DNA of 64,000 nt from Sycon ciliatum (GCF_964019385.1 NC_088650.1:25959766-26023765), one strand, 5' to 3'; numbered from the stretch's first letter, positions 1 through 12,100 are shown. The notes: a model not told the origin generated them from the sequence alone. Numbers and translations are program-made.

Positions 1-185
1 GTAAAATATCGGGCATTTTCCCCACAGGTGCGAAAGGACAGCTTTCAATACAGGCGTGTCTGATACTGCAAAAAAAATGTAATATTGCAATGCCAGGCGC
101 ACTCCCACATAGCATCTTCCATCCCATGACTAGTGGCATATAGCTTTGTTTGCTTGCACCTGTGTTCATGTCTTGTTTGTGACAG

Positions 186-2000
186 ATCATTGATGCATCG
201 AATGAACTTGTTGTCAAAAACAACACTTTACTCAACTATGAGGAAAACACTCAGATCACTGTTACAGTTCAGACTACTGACAATGGCGTACCTGCCCGCT
301 CTTTCATCCACTCAATCAACATCAGCATCAGTGACATCAACGAACCCCCAACCAACATACGCCTTCTTGGCAGTGGAGAACTGAAAGAGGATGCGGCCAA
401 TGGAGACATACTGGGACGTTTGACTTGTGATAATCCAGAGAAAGCCCAGACACTGTCATACACGATCGACTCTCCAACGCTGCAGGTTTCTCAAACTATG
501 TTCTCCGTGTACACAAATGCATCAGGAGCGTTTGTGCAGCTTGTGAACAACACGGATATGGCAGGCACTAGTATACTAGCGTTTGTTGTTAATGTTACTG
601 ACAATGGGCACCCGCCAGAGTCAGGTCTGCAAATGATCGCAGTAAAACTGATTAAGCTTGACCCATGTGCCCAGGGCACTCGCAATTGTGGCAGTGGCGC
701 ATACTGCCAGCGTGTTAATATGTCATCGGCACTTTGTCCTTGCAAGTCGGGATTTGTTCCTAGCTCCATTCCCGACTCGTGTATGCAACGTGACGACTGC
801 ATTGCCATGTCTGGGGAGGCGATTATACTGTTAAGCCATGGTGCAGCCTCTGGATCACTACCACCAGCAGCAGCAGTGTCCTCCACACCAGTGTCAGTAT
901 GTGAAAACAATGCAACGTGCATGGACTTGACGAACGACTATGTGTGTAGCTGTACTCCTGGCTTTACGGGACAGAACTGCGAGATCAGATTTGACCGGTG
1001 CACACTACAGCCAGGCCTTTGCCAGCATAACGGTACCTGTGTGGACAGCTCACCTAACACTGGCCTAAGTTGTGTGTGCCCCATCGGATATAACGGAAGT
1101 CATTGCGATGTGAATCCAGATGATTGTCCAGGTGCCGTTTGTGGAGTAGGTACTTGCGTTGATGGCCTAGCCATGTTCACATGCACATGTCCTCCGTCAA
1201 GGACCGGCCGCATCTGTCAGTATGCAAGCGGAGCCTGTGATAGTGCACTCTGCACTGGATCTGATCAGTGTATTCCGCGCTCTTTGGACGATACATCACT
1301 GATAACTGTCAGCTCTTCAGAAAAGACCCAGTACATGTGTGTTCCTCCGTCGTTTATTGTCAATGATCGTTTCCACACCGATAGTGCACTAACCGACACG
1401 GACAGAGAGAAATGGGAAGATACTGTACGTGGCATTAAGATCATGGATGCAGATGGCAAATATATATCTCCAGATGACATCATTATCTTACCAGCAGCTA
1501 CTGATGATGAGATCAGCTATGTAGTCCTATTGGATGATGCTCCTGTAGACCCGTACACAGTGAAGCATGCCATGAATACCACTTGCCATCCGCATGAGCA
1601 TGCACTAGCCCAGAGACTTGCCCGGCTCTGCACCGACTTGGTGCAAGACGCTGTGGAGCCACAGAGCCAGGCCGCATCACAAGCATCTGAGCAATCTGAT
1701 CATCCGTACCTTGTTTGGGGCATTGTCAGCGGTCTCTTACTGGCAGCTCTTCTGATCTTGATTTTAGTGACCATCAAAGTGCAACACACCAAGAAACTCT
1801 TAGGCCAGAGCAAACAACGAGAGCGACGTCTCCAGGCCCCAGTAGACGACAGCGATGCTCTGGCTGCGGAGTTCATGTTTGACGGCTACACCGACTATGT
1901 GTACTCAGGTGGCGACCGTCACTTCTCTCGCAATCCGCTCTACTATGATCCAGCGCTTGCCGTGAATGGCGAAGATCCTGATGGCCAGGGCAGTACAATG
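186..2000 (+). CDS. Cadherin/EGF transmembrane receptor, third-last exon
   Basis: Open frame of exactly 605 codons between an acceptor (tgacag before 186) and a donor (gtaagc at 2001), so phase 0 at both ends; the gene begins upstream of the window. The translation opens inside a cadherin repeat (TTDNGVPA, ISDINEPP signature), continues through a second one (VTDNGHPPES near 590-625), then four to five cysteine-rich EGF-like modules from about 660 to 1345, for example the one ending CSCTPGFTGQNCE near 940-985. After a 110-residue stalk of unknown fold comes one hydrophobic membrane helix (about 1705-1775) followed by a basic stop-transfer segment. The start of the cytoplasmic tail has an NPLY motif (about 1930-1941), a potential PTB-domain site. 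Known role of the family: calcium-dependent adhesion and signalling at the cell surface. It is FAT/protocadherin-like, but no laminin-G domain is seen in this part, so orthology is not assigned. Confidence 0.88.
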
Positions 2001-2344
2001 GTAAGCGAGTATGATGATTGTCTTACGTGTTCTGAAGTTTGCTTCTGTACATCTGCATGATGTGCTCTGTGCAGTCCACATGCCGTGTTTCCCCAGATAC
2101 AAGTCACACATATTTACCAGTAAAACTCGAGGTCGAAGAAAGAAGTTCTTTGCCACTGACAATTTTTGTGCAGAACAACGAAACGTCACAGAAAGGGTTG
2201 AGACTTCCTGCCCAAGTGATTTATTTGCATTGAATAAACTTAACTTGACAGGTATCTGAAATGGATATTTGATTCCCTATCAGGTATGCCCAACCGTAAT
2301 CTTTCGCATAATAAGAAGAGCATAGTCTTTTAAAAATTAAGAAG

Positions 2345-2600
2345 GCCGCTCTGCTTGAATGGCGACTACACCATAGCTGAGTGGTAGAGCTCCGCCGTCC
2401 TGTAGCGTTAGTACCTAGCTCGATTCTGCGGTTCAAATAGACCTAGACATTTTCGAATAATTCAAATTTGATTTGAGCTTTTTGAGAATTTTCTTCGGGA
2501 TATTGCTCTGGCAGTTTCTGCAATCTTTCTCGTACGGATTTCTAGGCGATTGGATAAAAAACCGCTGGATTCGGCCTGGGTTAGAGTCCCATTGCGAGCA
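2345..2600 (+). repeat. tRNA-like SINE head and dispersed repeat in cadherin intron
   Basis: Near 2370-2435 there is a pol III A-box-like string (TAGCTGAGTGGT) and a B-box-like string (GGTTCAAAT), as in tRNA-derived SINEs. The following 2450-2560 segment matches, with divergence, the interior of the TA-flanked element at 19035-19294 (shared TTTTTGAGAAT and ATATTGCTC blocks). No intact tRNA cloverleaf was found. Confidence 0.4.
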
Positions 2601-2639
2601 CTCGAGCACTGTATGCAAATGCGCAAGTGGCGCAGCACA

Positions 2640-2885
2640 GTGTGCAGTGCCACTACAGTGTGAAGTGCCACTACAGTGTAAAGTGCCACTACAGTGTAAA
2701 GTGCCACTACAGTGTAAAGTGCCACTACAGTGTGAAGTGCCACTACAGTGTAAAGTGCCACTACAGTGTAAAGTACCACTACAGTGTGAAGTGCCACTAC
2801 AGTGTAAAGTGCTACAACAGTGCAAAATGCCACTACAGTGCCACTACAGTGTGAAGTGCCACTACAGTGTAAAGTACCACTACAG
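2640..2885. repeat. 18-bp minisatellite
   Basis: About 13 head-to-tail copies of GTAAAGTGCCACTACAGT with scattered variants, inside the intron between the cadherin exons ending at 2000 and starting at 3840. As 18 is a multiple of three, several frames stay open and give apparent proteins of repeated CHYSVK or VPLQCK, which are not genes. Confidence 0.92.
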
Positions 2886-3126
2886 TTTGCTTTTTGTTGC
2901 CGCTGAGCTTGCATGCTGCTCTTCGCCATTTGCGAGGAAAGACGAAGCATGTGTTTGTGCACATCCAGATATTGGAGCCTCGTACAAAACGTTTGACGAA
3001 CAGCAGCCGATAGTCGTTGAAGATCGAAAGAGAATGATGTATGGTTTGCTTTACCAGTTTCGTTGAATTCTCGAAAAGAAGCGCAGTTGGCTTCATGCCT
3101 GCTTGAAGTCTAATCCGAATTTCGAC

Positions 3127-3411
3127 CCCCCCCCCCCCCTCATTCTGAGTACAATCTACAACAAACATTCGAAAAGAGCTGGCTGAGCCAATACCCTTGA
3201 TTGCAATATTCAAAGGAGGAAAGTGGTGTACTATGAGTTTTGTACAGTATTTCGAATCACGTGACCTAGCAAACCAGCCCGAGAATTGCCACACTACGCC
3301 CCTGGCGTGACACCTAAATGGTGGAGGGAAAGGGATGAAACTCACACCAAGTGACGCAAGTGCTAATGCTGACCTGCTACATTTATACACCCGGGGGGGG
3401 GGGGGGGGGCA
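3127..3411. repeat. Homopolymer C and G tracts
   Basis: A run of about 14 C near 3127-3140 and about 18 G near 3393-3410 inside the cadherin intron; the two tracts are complementary and about 260 bases apart. Run lengths in such tracts are unreliable in assemblies. Confidence 0.7.
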
Positions 3412-3839
3412 CACTACAAGTTCCTACTGACTGTGGATCGTCACAGCCGTACTTGTACAATTGCCCCACTTCCAAGCAGGACCTAGAACCTGATCCCTCT
3501 TGTTTCTCAATCCGACAGTCCTAGCCATACCCTATATGCCTACAGTGCTGCTAATCCAGTCGAGTCACTCAAGTACGCGCCTGGCATTGCACCCCCTAGA
3601 CCTGCGAACACTGGACAGAGACGGCGCACGGCGCGGCGCACCCTTGACTCACGTGACTGGATTATATGGAGCAGCACTGTACTTACCCTCAGCTTAGCAG
3701 AATCTGAGCATTGCCTACTTCGGAGTAGAGTGTTCCTGAAGATATGCGTTGTCTGAAATATCCTATTTTCACAAAACGCCCCTATGCAATTAGAGAAACC
3801 TGTTGCTGTTGTTGCATGCTTCTTATTCCCTGCTCGTAG

Positions 3840-3936
3840 GTTACCTCCTCGGTTTATGATGCTTTTCAACCAAGCAAGGGAGACATGAATGACCAGGGAT
3901 CTCAAGCAAGCATTTATGCCACTCTGGAGCATGTTG
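3840..3936 (+). CDS. Cadherin/EGF receptor, penultimate exon (cytoplasmic tail)
   Basis: A 97-base exon predicted from splice phase. It follows an acceptor (ctcgtag before 3840), continues phase 0 from the exon ending at 2000, and ends with one extra base before a gtacgc donor at 3937, which matches the phase of the acceptor at 4886-4887. It encodes 32 residues including SVYDAF and SIYATL. The second fits the ITIM consensus (S-x-Y-x-x-L). It has no start codon of its own and would be missed by ORF searches. The matched phases on both sides and the shared tyrosine motif style with the last exon are the evidence; transcript data are absent. Confidence 0.7.
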
Positions 3937-4887
3937 GTACGCTTGTCTTTGCCGAGCCACGCGGCTGATAAAAAATCTTCTGCAATGAAGGCTACAGTGC
4001 CTGCAAAGCACGATGCCGTAGAAATTGTGTTGCGTGTGAATCCACTGAACATGGTGTACATCGTAGTGTTTATTGATTCTCCAGTAGAACTGCAGGTCTG
4101 CTATCAGTGCCTTTTTCTTGATACTTGTGATCAGCAACTGGTACACCTCAGTCAAGGCTCCGCACTGACACCTGAAGTAATTCCAGAGTTGGGGATTGCT
4201 ATGCTAATGCTCAGTGTTCGATCCAGCAAGGGAGCCACGAATGTACCCCACTGCACCAGGCTGAGTTTCGGACAAAGAAAAAAACATTCCGTTGAAAACA
4301 TCTATCCAATTCGTACTGTCTGCAAGTCGAATGGTACATATGGTTCTCAGCATGGTCATGTAGCTCATGTAGTTTATGTGAAATATGGTGTGTGGTATCA
4401 TCCAGGTGGAGAGGAAGGAGTAAATGAACTCTATTCAGAACTTCAGAATTCTGCGTCCTCTCCGTTCCCAGGTAAGTCCTGTGAAGTCCTAAACAGAATA
4501 TATCCCTTCGTGCATTTTTTCTAACGATATTTTCTTGGCCTCAGCATCATAACATTAGATATAATATATAAATTACGTTTTCTAACCGAGGGCTTGACGA
4601 CTATGAATACCCAGGTAGAGCAACCAGGAGCTGCGGCACAAGCTACTTGAACTGTGCTAATCCATGTCCGTTGTAGAATGCTTGTGCCGAGTTTGACAAA
4701 TATTCTTGCAATCTTCTTCCTTTTTGTGTTCATAAATCCTTCAAATATCAACAGATTATCCAAGGAACTAGTGTACAGTGAGGGTAGTCAAAACACGTAC
4801 TTGAATAATTCATTCAATCTGGAGTGTTGGCTGGAAGTGCGGGTCTGATGGTTATATATTGCACTGTTTGGTGTGCGTGTGTACTAG

Positions 4888-5456
4888 GTGGAGCCATTGG
4901 CATGACCAATCCAGTGTACGAAGGTTTCCGTGACGAGCCTGAATACACTACGGCCGCTGAGGACTACAGCGCGCTCTCTTTTGATGACGGACGCAAAATG
5001 CCTGCTGCTGTTGTTGATACTTCTACTGCCACCACCACTACCGGCACTGCTCGCGGCGTGTCTGCTGCTAATGTTGATACTGGTGCTGACTACAGCGCAC
5101 TGGAATTTGGTGGAACCACTCCGACCAATCAGACTGCAGCAAACTCAACTGCCGGTACGAACAATGACTACAGTACTATCCGTGAAGCCAAATCATCTGC
5201 AGCAGGCGCAGCACGTTCATCCAGCTACAGCACGCTAGACTTTGGAAAACGCCCAAGTCACACGTCGAAAAGCCGTGCGTTCAGCACCACTCGACCGGCT
5301 GATCCATTCAATGAGACCGGTGAATCTTCCCTACAAACAACACAGCAGCGTAGAGACCGCAAAGCTGCTCAACCCCCTACTAACCTTGGTGATAGTAAGA
5401 AGCAGGTTCAGATTGCCAATCTCATCGACAGTATTGACTGGCCTGAAATGTCCTGA
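4888..5456 (+). CDS. Cadherin/EGF receptor, last exon (cytoplasmic tail)
   Basis: Begins after the acceptor tactag (4886-4887) with two bases that complete a Gly codon from the exon ending at 3936, and ends with TGA at 5454-5456. The tail has an NPVY motif at about 4908-4919 (candidate PTB/clathrin-adaptor site) followed by an array of related motifs DYSALSF, DYSALEF, DYSTI and SSYSTLDF, spaced by Ala/Thr/Gly-rich linkers. SSYSTL fits the ITIM form S-x-Y-x-x-L, and all match the Y-x-x-hydrophobic adaptor form. The C terminus is DWPEMS. The motif array suggests a tail phosphorylated by tyrosine kinases or bound by endocytic adaptors; this is inference. No AATAAA is obvious just downstream. Confidence 0.8.
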
Positions 5457-7572
5457 ACAACGGAATACTGATTTGGATTGCACTTATATTGTCCATAATG
5501 GAGTTGACCGACACTCACCTGTTTTGCCTGTTTCGATAGTCCATTGAATCCTTTGGGCACTGGCAATATGATTATCGTGATGACATTCATTTGAGTACTG
5601 GGTCGTTTTTTTTCTTTTTTTCCTCTTCACTAAAATATTCTCTCAAATTTTTGTTGTCATCGTTTATCACAAGTACTTTCTCTCTCTTGAGACAAAAAGG
5701 TTCCGTTTTCGCAATAGTGGATAGTAGATGACTCATCTGACCAGAATTGCTCTGAATACTCCTGGATATGGAACGGGGAACTGTCTTCTTTTGCGTTTTG
5801 TGTCTCCTCTCCTAACTTATCTATTCTCTCAAAATTCTCACTCTTAGTGGCGTTAGTTTTACTGCATTTCCGCACAAAGCCACTCTCCACTATTCCCAGT
5901 GGTTGTGGCAAGCAGTTGCTGAATACTCATATCTCGTCGACAAGAACGTTCCTGAAAAACGGAATAGCAGACTATGTGCTTTGAGCATGATTTAGCTCGG
6001 ATCTTCACAGCACTTCTCTTGTCACCACAACATTTTGGGCATGCATTTTTCTAGTTCACGTTTTGTCTTACAAATTCAGGAGCGAGATGTCCAACTTGAA
6101 TTCAACAGTTTCAATGCCTGTGAGAAGTGTGTGCCGTCTAACGTAAGGGCTGCTCGACACCCAGAGCTCCTTGAGCCTGAACGAGTGCATGCTAGAGAAG
6201 CAGTTTTGTGTTTGCAACTCACATTGTGTTGCTTGCAGTCACCCAGATGATGAAGCTCAGCCGAGGGGAATCCCGCATCTCACACTGATATTTCAGTAGA
6301 AATTTGTGGTTACTATTGCCAACATGGAACGCACACCCCTTTCCAGATTTTTATGCACGGTGCTACTATTGACTAATACGGTTATTTTCAGTGTGTACAC
6401 TGGTATAGTTTGCCTATGGTTACATGTGTTGCTGCTGCATGCCATAATCACTTTGATCTGGGTTTGAGGTCTGGTTGGAGTGCGTAGGCGTAGTCAAGAC
6501 TAGCACTGTAACATGTATGCACATGCTGTCTTACTCACCCGCTGTAATTATTTTAGAGAATGTAACCACCGAAGTCCAGAAATGCTACAAGGGTAAAACA
6601 GGTCACGGTGTAGGATGATGGTAGGGTGGGGGTGGTGGATTTCCAGCTTCTGGATGAAACGCTGGCCAATTTTTTCAGAATTATTTCAAAAGATTGTTAC
6701 TCTTTCTTCGCATGACTGTGCATGTGGTGCTCTTCCGTGTCCCACTCATTACCAGCTATCTACTAGAGTACTACATGCATACGTCATGCTGCACATGCAA
6801 GAACTAAGATCACTTAGTAGTAACTGTTGCTTTTGATTCGTTCACCATTGCACACATTAGCCTGAGCTGCATCGACTTACTGACGTCACCACCTGTACCT
6901 AGTAGATCTACATGTCATTCGTCAGTTCATAAAAGGCATAATGCCCACAATGAAGTGTTGCTGAAGTGCAAACACAGAATCATCACGGGCACACCAGAAA
7001 TACAATGTACATCAGTGTTGTTGAGGAGCGGACCAGAACAAAAGGAAACTCTTTTGAAAATGTTCACCCACTCACTGGGTTTGACCCAAATCGATCTACT
7101 CCACACACTACCGGTACACTTTCCACTACTAGTATCCCCCAAATAGCCCCGTTGGGTATCACACTGCGAGATCTCATCATGAGATATTCGCCAGTCCCCA
7201 ACCTTGAAGTTCAGTGAAACAGCTGAGCTACTGCACACAAAGCGAAATCATTCTCCGTCAACATGGTCACACTGCTACAGTACAAACAGAGCAAGATAAG
7301 TGCACCACGTCTACTGTAACAGTGTAAGAAGAACAGGTGGTCACGACTCACGATCACAGATCCACACGGAGAAAACAGGTGGATCCACAGCCGGGGAGAG
7401 TACCGTCGGTCAATGTCGTGCAATGATGTTATCGCATGAGCTGATTGTTTAGGAACTGGAGGTGTTAGTGGACAATTTTTAAGTCTTGTAGTTCCTTGGT
7501 CCTTTTTTCTCTTTTTTTCTTTTGTACAACAAAAATTCATTTTAATAACTTTCTTGGAGACAGGAGGCTTAT
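5457..7572. other. Intergenic, no gene seen
   Basis: Only short open frames without recognisable domains, coding composition or splice context. No tRNA or repeat array was recognised here. Confidence 0.5.
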
Positions 7573-7834
7573 CAGGGAAAGAAAAACTACAAATCTCAAG
7601 CCATTCTTCACCATCATCAGCAATAAGGACTCGGAAATTCATGAACCAGTTTTCGGGCATTCTCTTCAAATGAAATGCAAGCAAGCAGAACCAATGAAAC
7701 ATAGGGATAAGTAGCATCACAAGGGTGATAACCATTACAACTAGGTGATAAATTTAGCGAAGAATTTATGCACAAGGGGTGATAAGAAAAGGGAAAGAGA
7801 GAAAGGGAAGGTGAGAAGTGATACAAGAGGAACT

Positions 7835-7894
<60 letters not shown>

Positions 7895-8503
7895 TGTGTG
7901 TAAAGACAAACACCAAATGGACGCTACGTTAACTATTATAATAATATTACTTGTACAAGTATGTTGATCGTGAATATGATTCCTCTGTTGCCACCCACCT
8001 CATTGCGAATGCTGATTGTGCTCGTGTGTATTCTGATAGCCACTTCTCTGTTTTGTCACGTACCCGTGTGCGTGGTCTCGCCCATCTGAAAGTGTTAGAA
8101 GCTATTTTATATATTTACACTACCCAGCTACCTTTGTGTAAACAAAAGACAAAATGTCATATCTCAAGTTGTTTAATGACACCCCTGATCCCACTAGTTA
8201 ACGTCCATTTGGTGTTTGTCTTCACACAGTGTGCGTGTGTTTAGTTCCTCTTGCTCACTTCTCGCCTTCCCTTTCTCTCTTTCCCTTTTCTTATCACCCC
8301 TTGTGCATAAATTCTTCTCTAAATTTATCACCTAGTTGTAATGGTTATCACCCTTGTGATGCTACTTATCCCAATGCTTCATTGGTTCTGCTTGCTTGGA
8401 TTTCATTTGAAGAGAATGCCCGAAAACTGGTTCATGAATTTCGGAGTCCTTATTGCTGATGATGGTGAAGAATAGCTTGAGATTTGCAGTTTTTCTTTCC
8501 CTG
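7573..8503. repeat. Long foldback repeat with (CA)n in one arm
   Basis: Left arm 7573-7934 and right arm 8196-8503 are inverted copies with roughly 95 percent visible agreement, separated by about 260 bases. The left arm contains a (CA)n tract at about 7841-7888 which is only a few units long in the right arm. The arms give mirrored spurious peptides. Structure is that of a foldback or MITE-like non-autonomous DNA element; no transposase is present and no clear target duplication was found. Confidence 0.8.
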
Positions 8504-8544
8504 GTAACATTAATTTTGTAAATAGAAAAGGACCTAGAAGTTAC

Positions 8545-8875
8545 TAGTTATGACTAACACTCCACCAAGATAACGAGATAATATGCAGTCAGATAGTGCG
8601 ATAACAAGGCACACAACAGACAAGGATATTGAGACATTCGACGACCTGACACCTAGCTCCAACACATCTATGAAGCGCAAACCAACAACCTTCCAACTTG
8701 GAAGGCTCAGGTGCGGAAAGTTCCAATGAGGGAAAGGGATGCGCCACGAAGATGTGCACGAGCTACCGGTATGTCCCTCGGCAACAAAGATATCAAACGT
8801 TACGGGATGATGATGACGAGACTAGTAAGACCATTGGACAAACCTACCTAACTACAACTTCGCTTGACTTCCCCT
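8545..8875. repeat. Copy of dispersed repeat family (shared with 17.8-18.3 kb)
   Basis: Contains blocks such as GACACCTAGCT, ACAACTTCGC and GACCATTGGACAAAC that recur, in one or the other orientation, at 17782-18322, 21246-21330 and partly 26640-26700. Likely a diverged copy of the same non-autonomous element. Confidence 0.55.
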
Positions 8876-9569
8876 CTTCATCTATTTTTTAATGCCGGCT
8901 TTGAGTATGAAAGCCAAGTTAACCCACGTGGGCACATGCGTAGTGATGGTCTCATGATGCGTATCATTATTATTATTCTGTGCGAGTATGGTCTGTAATA
9001 CAAGTAGTAGTATGGACGAAGCAGGTTCTGGTGCAGGGTTGAACCCACTTGACCTTATGAATGGGTACTTGAACTCAGGGGTGTTAATTGTGGCCACTTG
9101 AAATCTGAAGTGGTTATTAAGTGGCCCAGGTGTCACATGTAATTGGGTTAATGACTAAGTGGTTTTGAAGTGCCTTTCGGTGACATAAGTGATTTTAAAG
9201 TGGTGGGTGTGGTTTTAATAAGGTTGACTGTCTGGGATGTGGTTTGAAAGTGATTTATGATGTCCTTGAATATTCTAGGTATTGCCAGACTAATTAAAAC
9301 TAGGTCTACCAGCAGTATGATCCCATAGGTTTTGTATTTTAGGATGTGTGACTCATGGGTGAATTCATATACATGTATGATGCGACGTTTACCGGAACCT
9401 GTGATCAGTTAGCATCATAGGTATTCATTATTGTCTTGAAGAGAAATTTTAAATACTGCCTGCGTACAAGGAGAGTCAACGCACCGGCGTTGAGCATGAC
9501 GATGACCCTTGTCATGTTGCCCCTCCTCCTACTCCAAACATTGACAAATGTTGGCATAATCATCAAGTT
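8876..9569. other. Intergenic, no gene seen
   Basis: Low-complexity stretch with repeated AAGTGGTT and AAGTG words around 9090-9260. No coding or RNA feature recognised. Confidence 0.4.
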
Positions 9570-9639
9570 GTGAATGAGGGACACTTTGTGTGTACTGTAT
9601 TTGGACTTGTTCTTGATAACCGTGTTTTTGCCCGAGGTG

Positions 9640-10020
9640 AATTTTTCAGAGAGATGTATTCTCCCATGGCTATATGCCGCTCGGGAGCGATTGACTGCCG
9701 TCGACAGACATCTGGTACGCTTCATGGAAAAGACCGGTGTCCTGATGAACCTTCACGGTGTGCTGGAACTGTTGCAGTACATGAAGAAGGATAATGGCTA
9801 CAAGAGCCTGAACTATGCCATAGCTCTGACATGCATCTGTGCTGATGACGACGAGATTTGCCAGAAGCTTCCGTCATATCTTCCAAAGAGCCATGTGGCG
9901 TGGGCACGATCCAGCAAGCTAATGAGTTGCAAACCGCAGCAATTTTCGAAAGCCTGGCTCCGCCAGCTTCTAAACCGTACAAAGCCTCTTGCCTCTTTTC
10001 AGCTGAAGAAGCTTAGGCAG
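9640..10020 (+). pseudogene. TFIIB-like protein fragment of Polinton fossil
   Basis: The translation has VDRHL, YKSLNYAIALTCI, and LPSYLPKSHVAWAR, which align by eye with VDRHL, YKSINYAIALSCI and LRSYLPRSNVSWLR in the gene at 34399-35133. The segment corresponds to the cyclin-fold part of a TFIIB-like factor. It runs directly into the integrase segment. Fossil; function not expected. Confidence 0.55.
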
Positions 10021-10029
10021 AATATCGCA

Positions 10030-10408
10030 GAGTTAACAACGCAACAGTCAAGCAGTGGCTTGCTGACAACGGCAATAGCATGCACAGCACTCATAACGAC
10101 GGCAAGGCGGTGGTTGCAGAGCGATTCAACAGAACGCTCAAGTCACGCATGTGGAAACACTTTACAGCAAAATCAACAAAATTAATGTCTACATCAAAGT
10201 GCTACCCAAACTTGTACACGACTACAACACCAGCAAGCATCGCAGCATTGGTTTGACACTTGCTGAGGCGTCCGAGGAGCGTAATACACCGTTTGTACAG
10301 GATCGCTCCAGCAAAAGTCCAGATGCACGCACAACGCGGCGACGCTATGCTGTGAACGATGAAGTGAGAATTGCTGTGAGCAAAGCTCATTTCGAAAAGG
10401 GCTGGTAG
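10030..10408 (+). pseudogene. Polinton integrase C-terminal fragment
   Basis: Contains a retroviral-type integrase block around the catalytic Glu (VAERFNRTLKSRMWKHFTA) and, further on, YNTSKHRSIGLTLAEAS and a chromo/SH3-like C-terminal segment ending HFEKGW. This is the DDE integrase typical of Polintons. Only the C-terminal half is present and the frame is not continuous. Confidence 0.7.
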
Positions 10409-10430
10409 TCCGCGATGGTGAATCTCTTCG

Positions 10431-10460
10431 TACACACACACACACACACACACACACCCG

Positions 10461-10509
<49 letters not shown>

Positions 10510-10522
10510 GCACACAAACACA
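10431..10522. repeat. (CA)n/(CG)n microsatellite
   Basis: Mixed ACAC and CGCG dinucleotide runs between the integrase and polymerase relics. Confidence 0.9.
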
Positions 10523-10539
10523 GGTGTACAGTCATACAC

Positions 10540-11490
10540 TTATTATTAGTCATGCTGAAGGGCTCACCTCTAAACGTGAATGTGTTCTTCAGTACACCAT
10601 CAGAGCGTACGACAGCATACGATACTGCACATGGCACGTGTTCAGCTTCACACACAGATTGCTTCCCATGGCGCTCTGAAGACGTTCCTTTCAGCAGACA
10701 CTCAGTATCAGCAAAGATAACATAGGGCATTTTCATCTTCCGCTGTATCTCGGTGAACCTGAGCTGCTCGTCCGCTTTTGGCATCTGGACTGTCGCTGCC
10801 CTCACTTCGCTACAGTATAGTTGATGCTTCTTCAGTGTGGTTTCACTGTGATTTGCAGAGAGGCATCGCATGCAAAAGTACTTCTTGGCCTTGGACTTTG
10901 TCTGGCTGGCACATAGAGCGCTAAAGGTCTTTATCCAGCAGTAATGGCTAAGGAGATCATCTTGCAGGATCAGGAGATTTATTGGATTGTCATTACCTGA
11001 AGAGCCCACTTCAGACACTGCTCATCGTCCTTCTTGACATTGATGATGGCCTTTGCCGAGGCTAACCTTTTAGGTAGAGGAAGGTACGACGACATGCGCC
11101 ATTGGACGATCTTTGCAAATATCCAGATGTGCGGTTTTCACCTTACTGACAGTCCAGCCTGAACCACCTTGCACCCAAGCGTCCAGCTTTGCAGTGATCT
11201 CGTCAAAGGCGGTGGTTAGTAGATCTGGAATGTTCCTGACATTCAACACAGTCATCGGCCGGCTTCGGAAAAATGGAGAGGTGTAGATGATTGCACCTGC
11301 GGCATTGGTCTTCTCCACAGTGACACAAAGAACCAGTACAGCTTTGAACTGCTGGATGCCTAGCTCGTGCACCATTGTTTCTTGCAGCTCTGGCGATAGA
11401 TAGTTCAGGACGCCAAGGACGTCCTTCTGCATGTCTATGAAATTGATTCTATACTCCCTCAAGAATCCACGAGGAGCTGTACGAGTCAAC
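10540..11490 (-). pseudogene. Polinton family B DNA polymerase N-terminal fragment
   Basis: Minus-strand segments encode the N-terminal signature of protein-primed Polinton/adintovirus polymerases: GSGWTVSKV with preceding SPFFRSRP, then NLLILQDD, HYCWIKTFSAL, a C-x2-C zinc module (YFCMRCLSAN) and the first exonuclease motif MPYVIFADTECL. No polymerase-domain motifs follow. Fossil. Confidence 0.75.
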
Positions 11491-12100
11491 GTAAGTGACC
11501 TTACTCAATTTTGGAGGTGAACACTGAAGAGCTGTGATCCTCACCAACACCCACATCACTATGAACGCCGCCGCCGTATTCACTATACATCCGCTTCATG
11601 TTTCAAAGCGGTAGCAGTAGCAGTGCATACCAAACTGTGATACAGTTGCGGGTGTGAACAGACTGTGGTTTATAGTGCGGAGTGTGCAATACAATTATGT
11701 GAGTAACAGTTAAGAAAGGTTTGCTCCCCACAGTTGGTAGGCCTATATAATGCAGTACAGAGTACAGTCATGCTATTGACAGGCTCTTTTGCATCGATCT
11801 TCGACATGTTTCTTTGTAATCCACATACCGCCGCAAAAAGGTGTTTTCAAACATATCATTCCACAGGTCTGATCACTATCAGTATCACTTGGTTTTATAG
11901 AGAGGTTGTGCATAACGAAAATTCGTAACTTAGACGTAGTCTGGGCACGAGTAACGAAAAAGGAAAGGAACTTTCGCGAGGCCGATCGCGAAACTTTGAA
12001 GATCTTACGTTTTGAACTTTCGCTTCTTTCTCGCAAGCTTCTCATGTACATGGAGCTGTGTTGATGCACGTGGTGTCAAGATTTTTTCGCCATGGCCTTT
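11491..12100. other. Intergenic, no gene seen
   Basis: No coding or RNA feature recognised. Around 11880-11960 it shares a block (ACGAAAATTCGTAA with flanks) with 18470-18520. Confidence 0.4.

Larger units (their letters stand above)
9570..11490. mobile_element. Polinton/Maverick fossil
   Basis: Three recognisable parts lie together: a TFIIB-like segment (plus, about 9640-10020), an integrase C-terminal half (plus, about 10030-10408) and an N-terminal part of a family B polymerase on the minus strand (about 10540-11490). The convergent arrangement and the polymerase type are those of Polintons. The element is broken in several places and lacks visible terminal repeats, capsid, ATPase or protease genes here; a CA/CG microsatellite lies between the two halves. 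It looks old. The TFIIB-like part is related to the gene in the palindromic element at 27410-44957. Confidence 0.75.

Noticed and set aside
2360-2435. Intact tRNA gene
   Set aside because: A-box and B-box are suggestive but acceptor and anticodon stems do not form; kept only as SINE-like.
2433-2962. Cys/His-rich frames resembling metallothionein-like proteins
   Set aside because: They are translations of the 18-bp intronic minisatellite.
7211-7735. 174-codon minus-strand frame
   Set aside because: It overlaps the foldback arm and shows no conserved domain.
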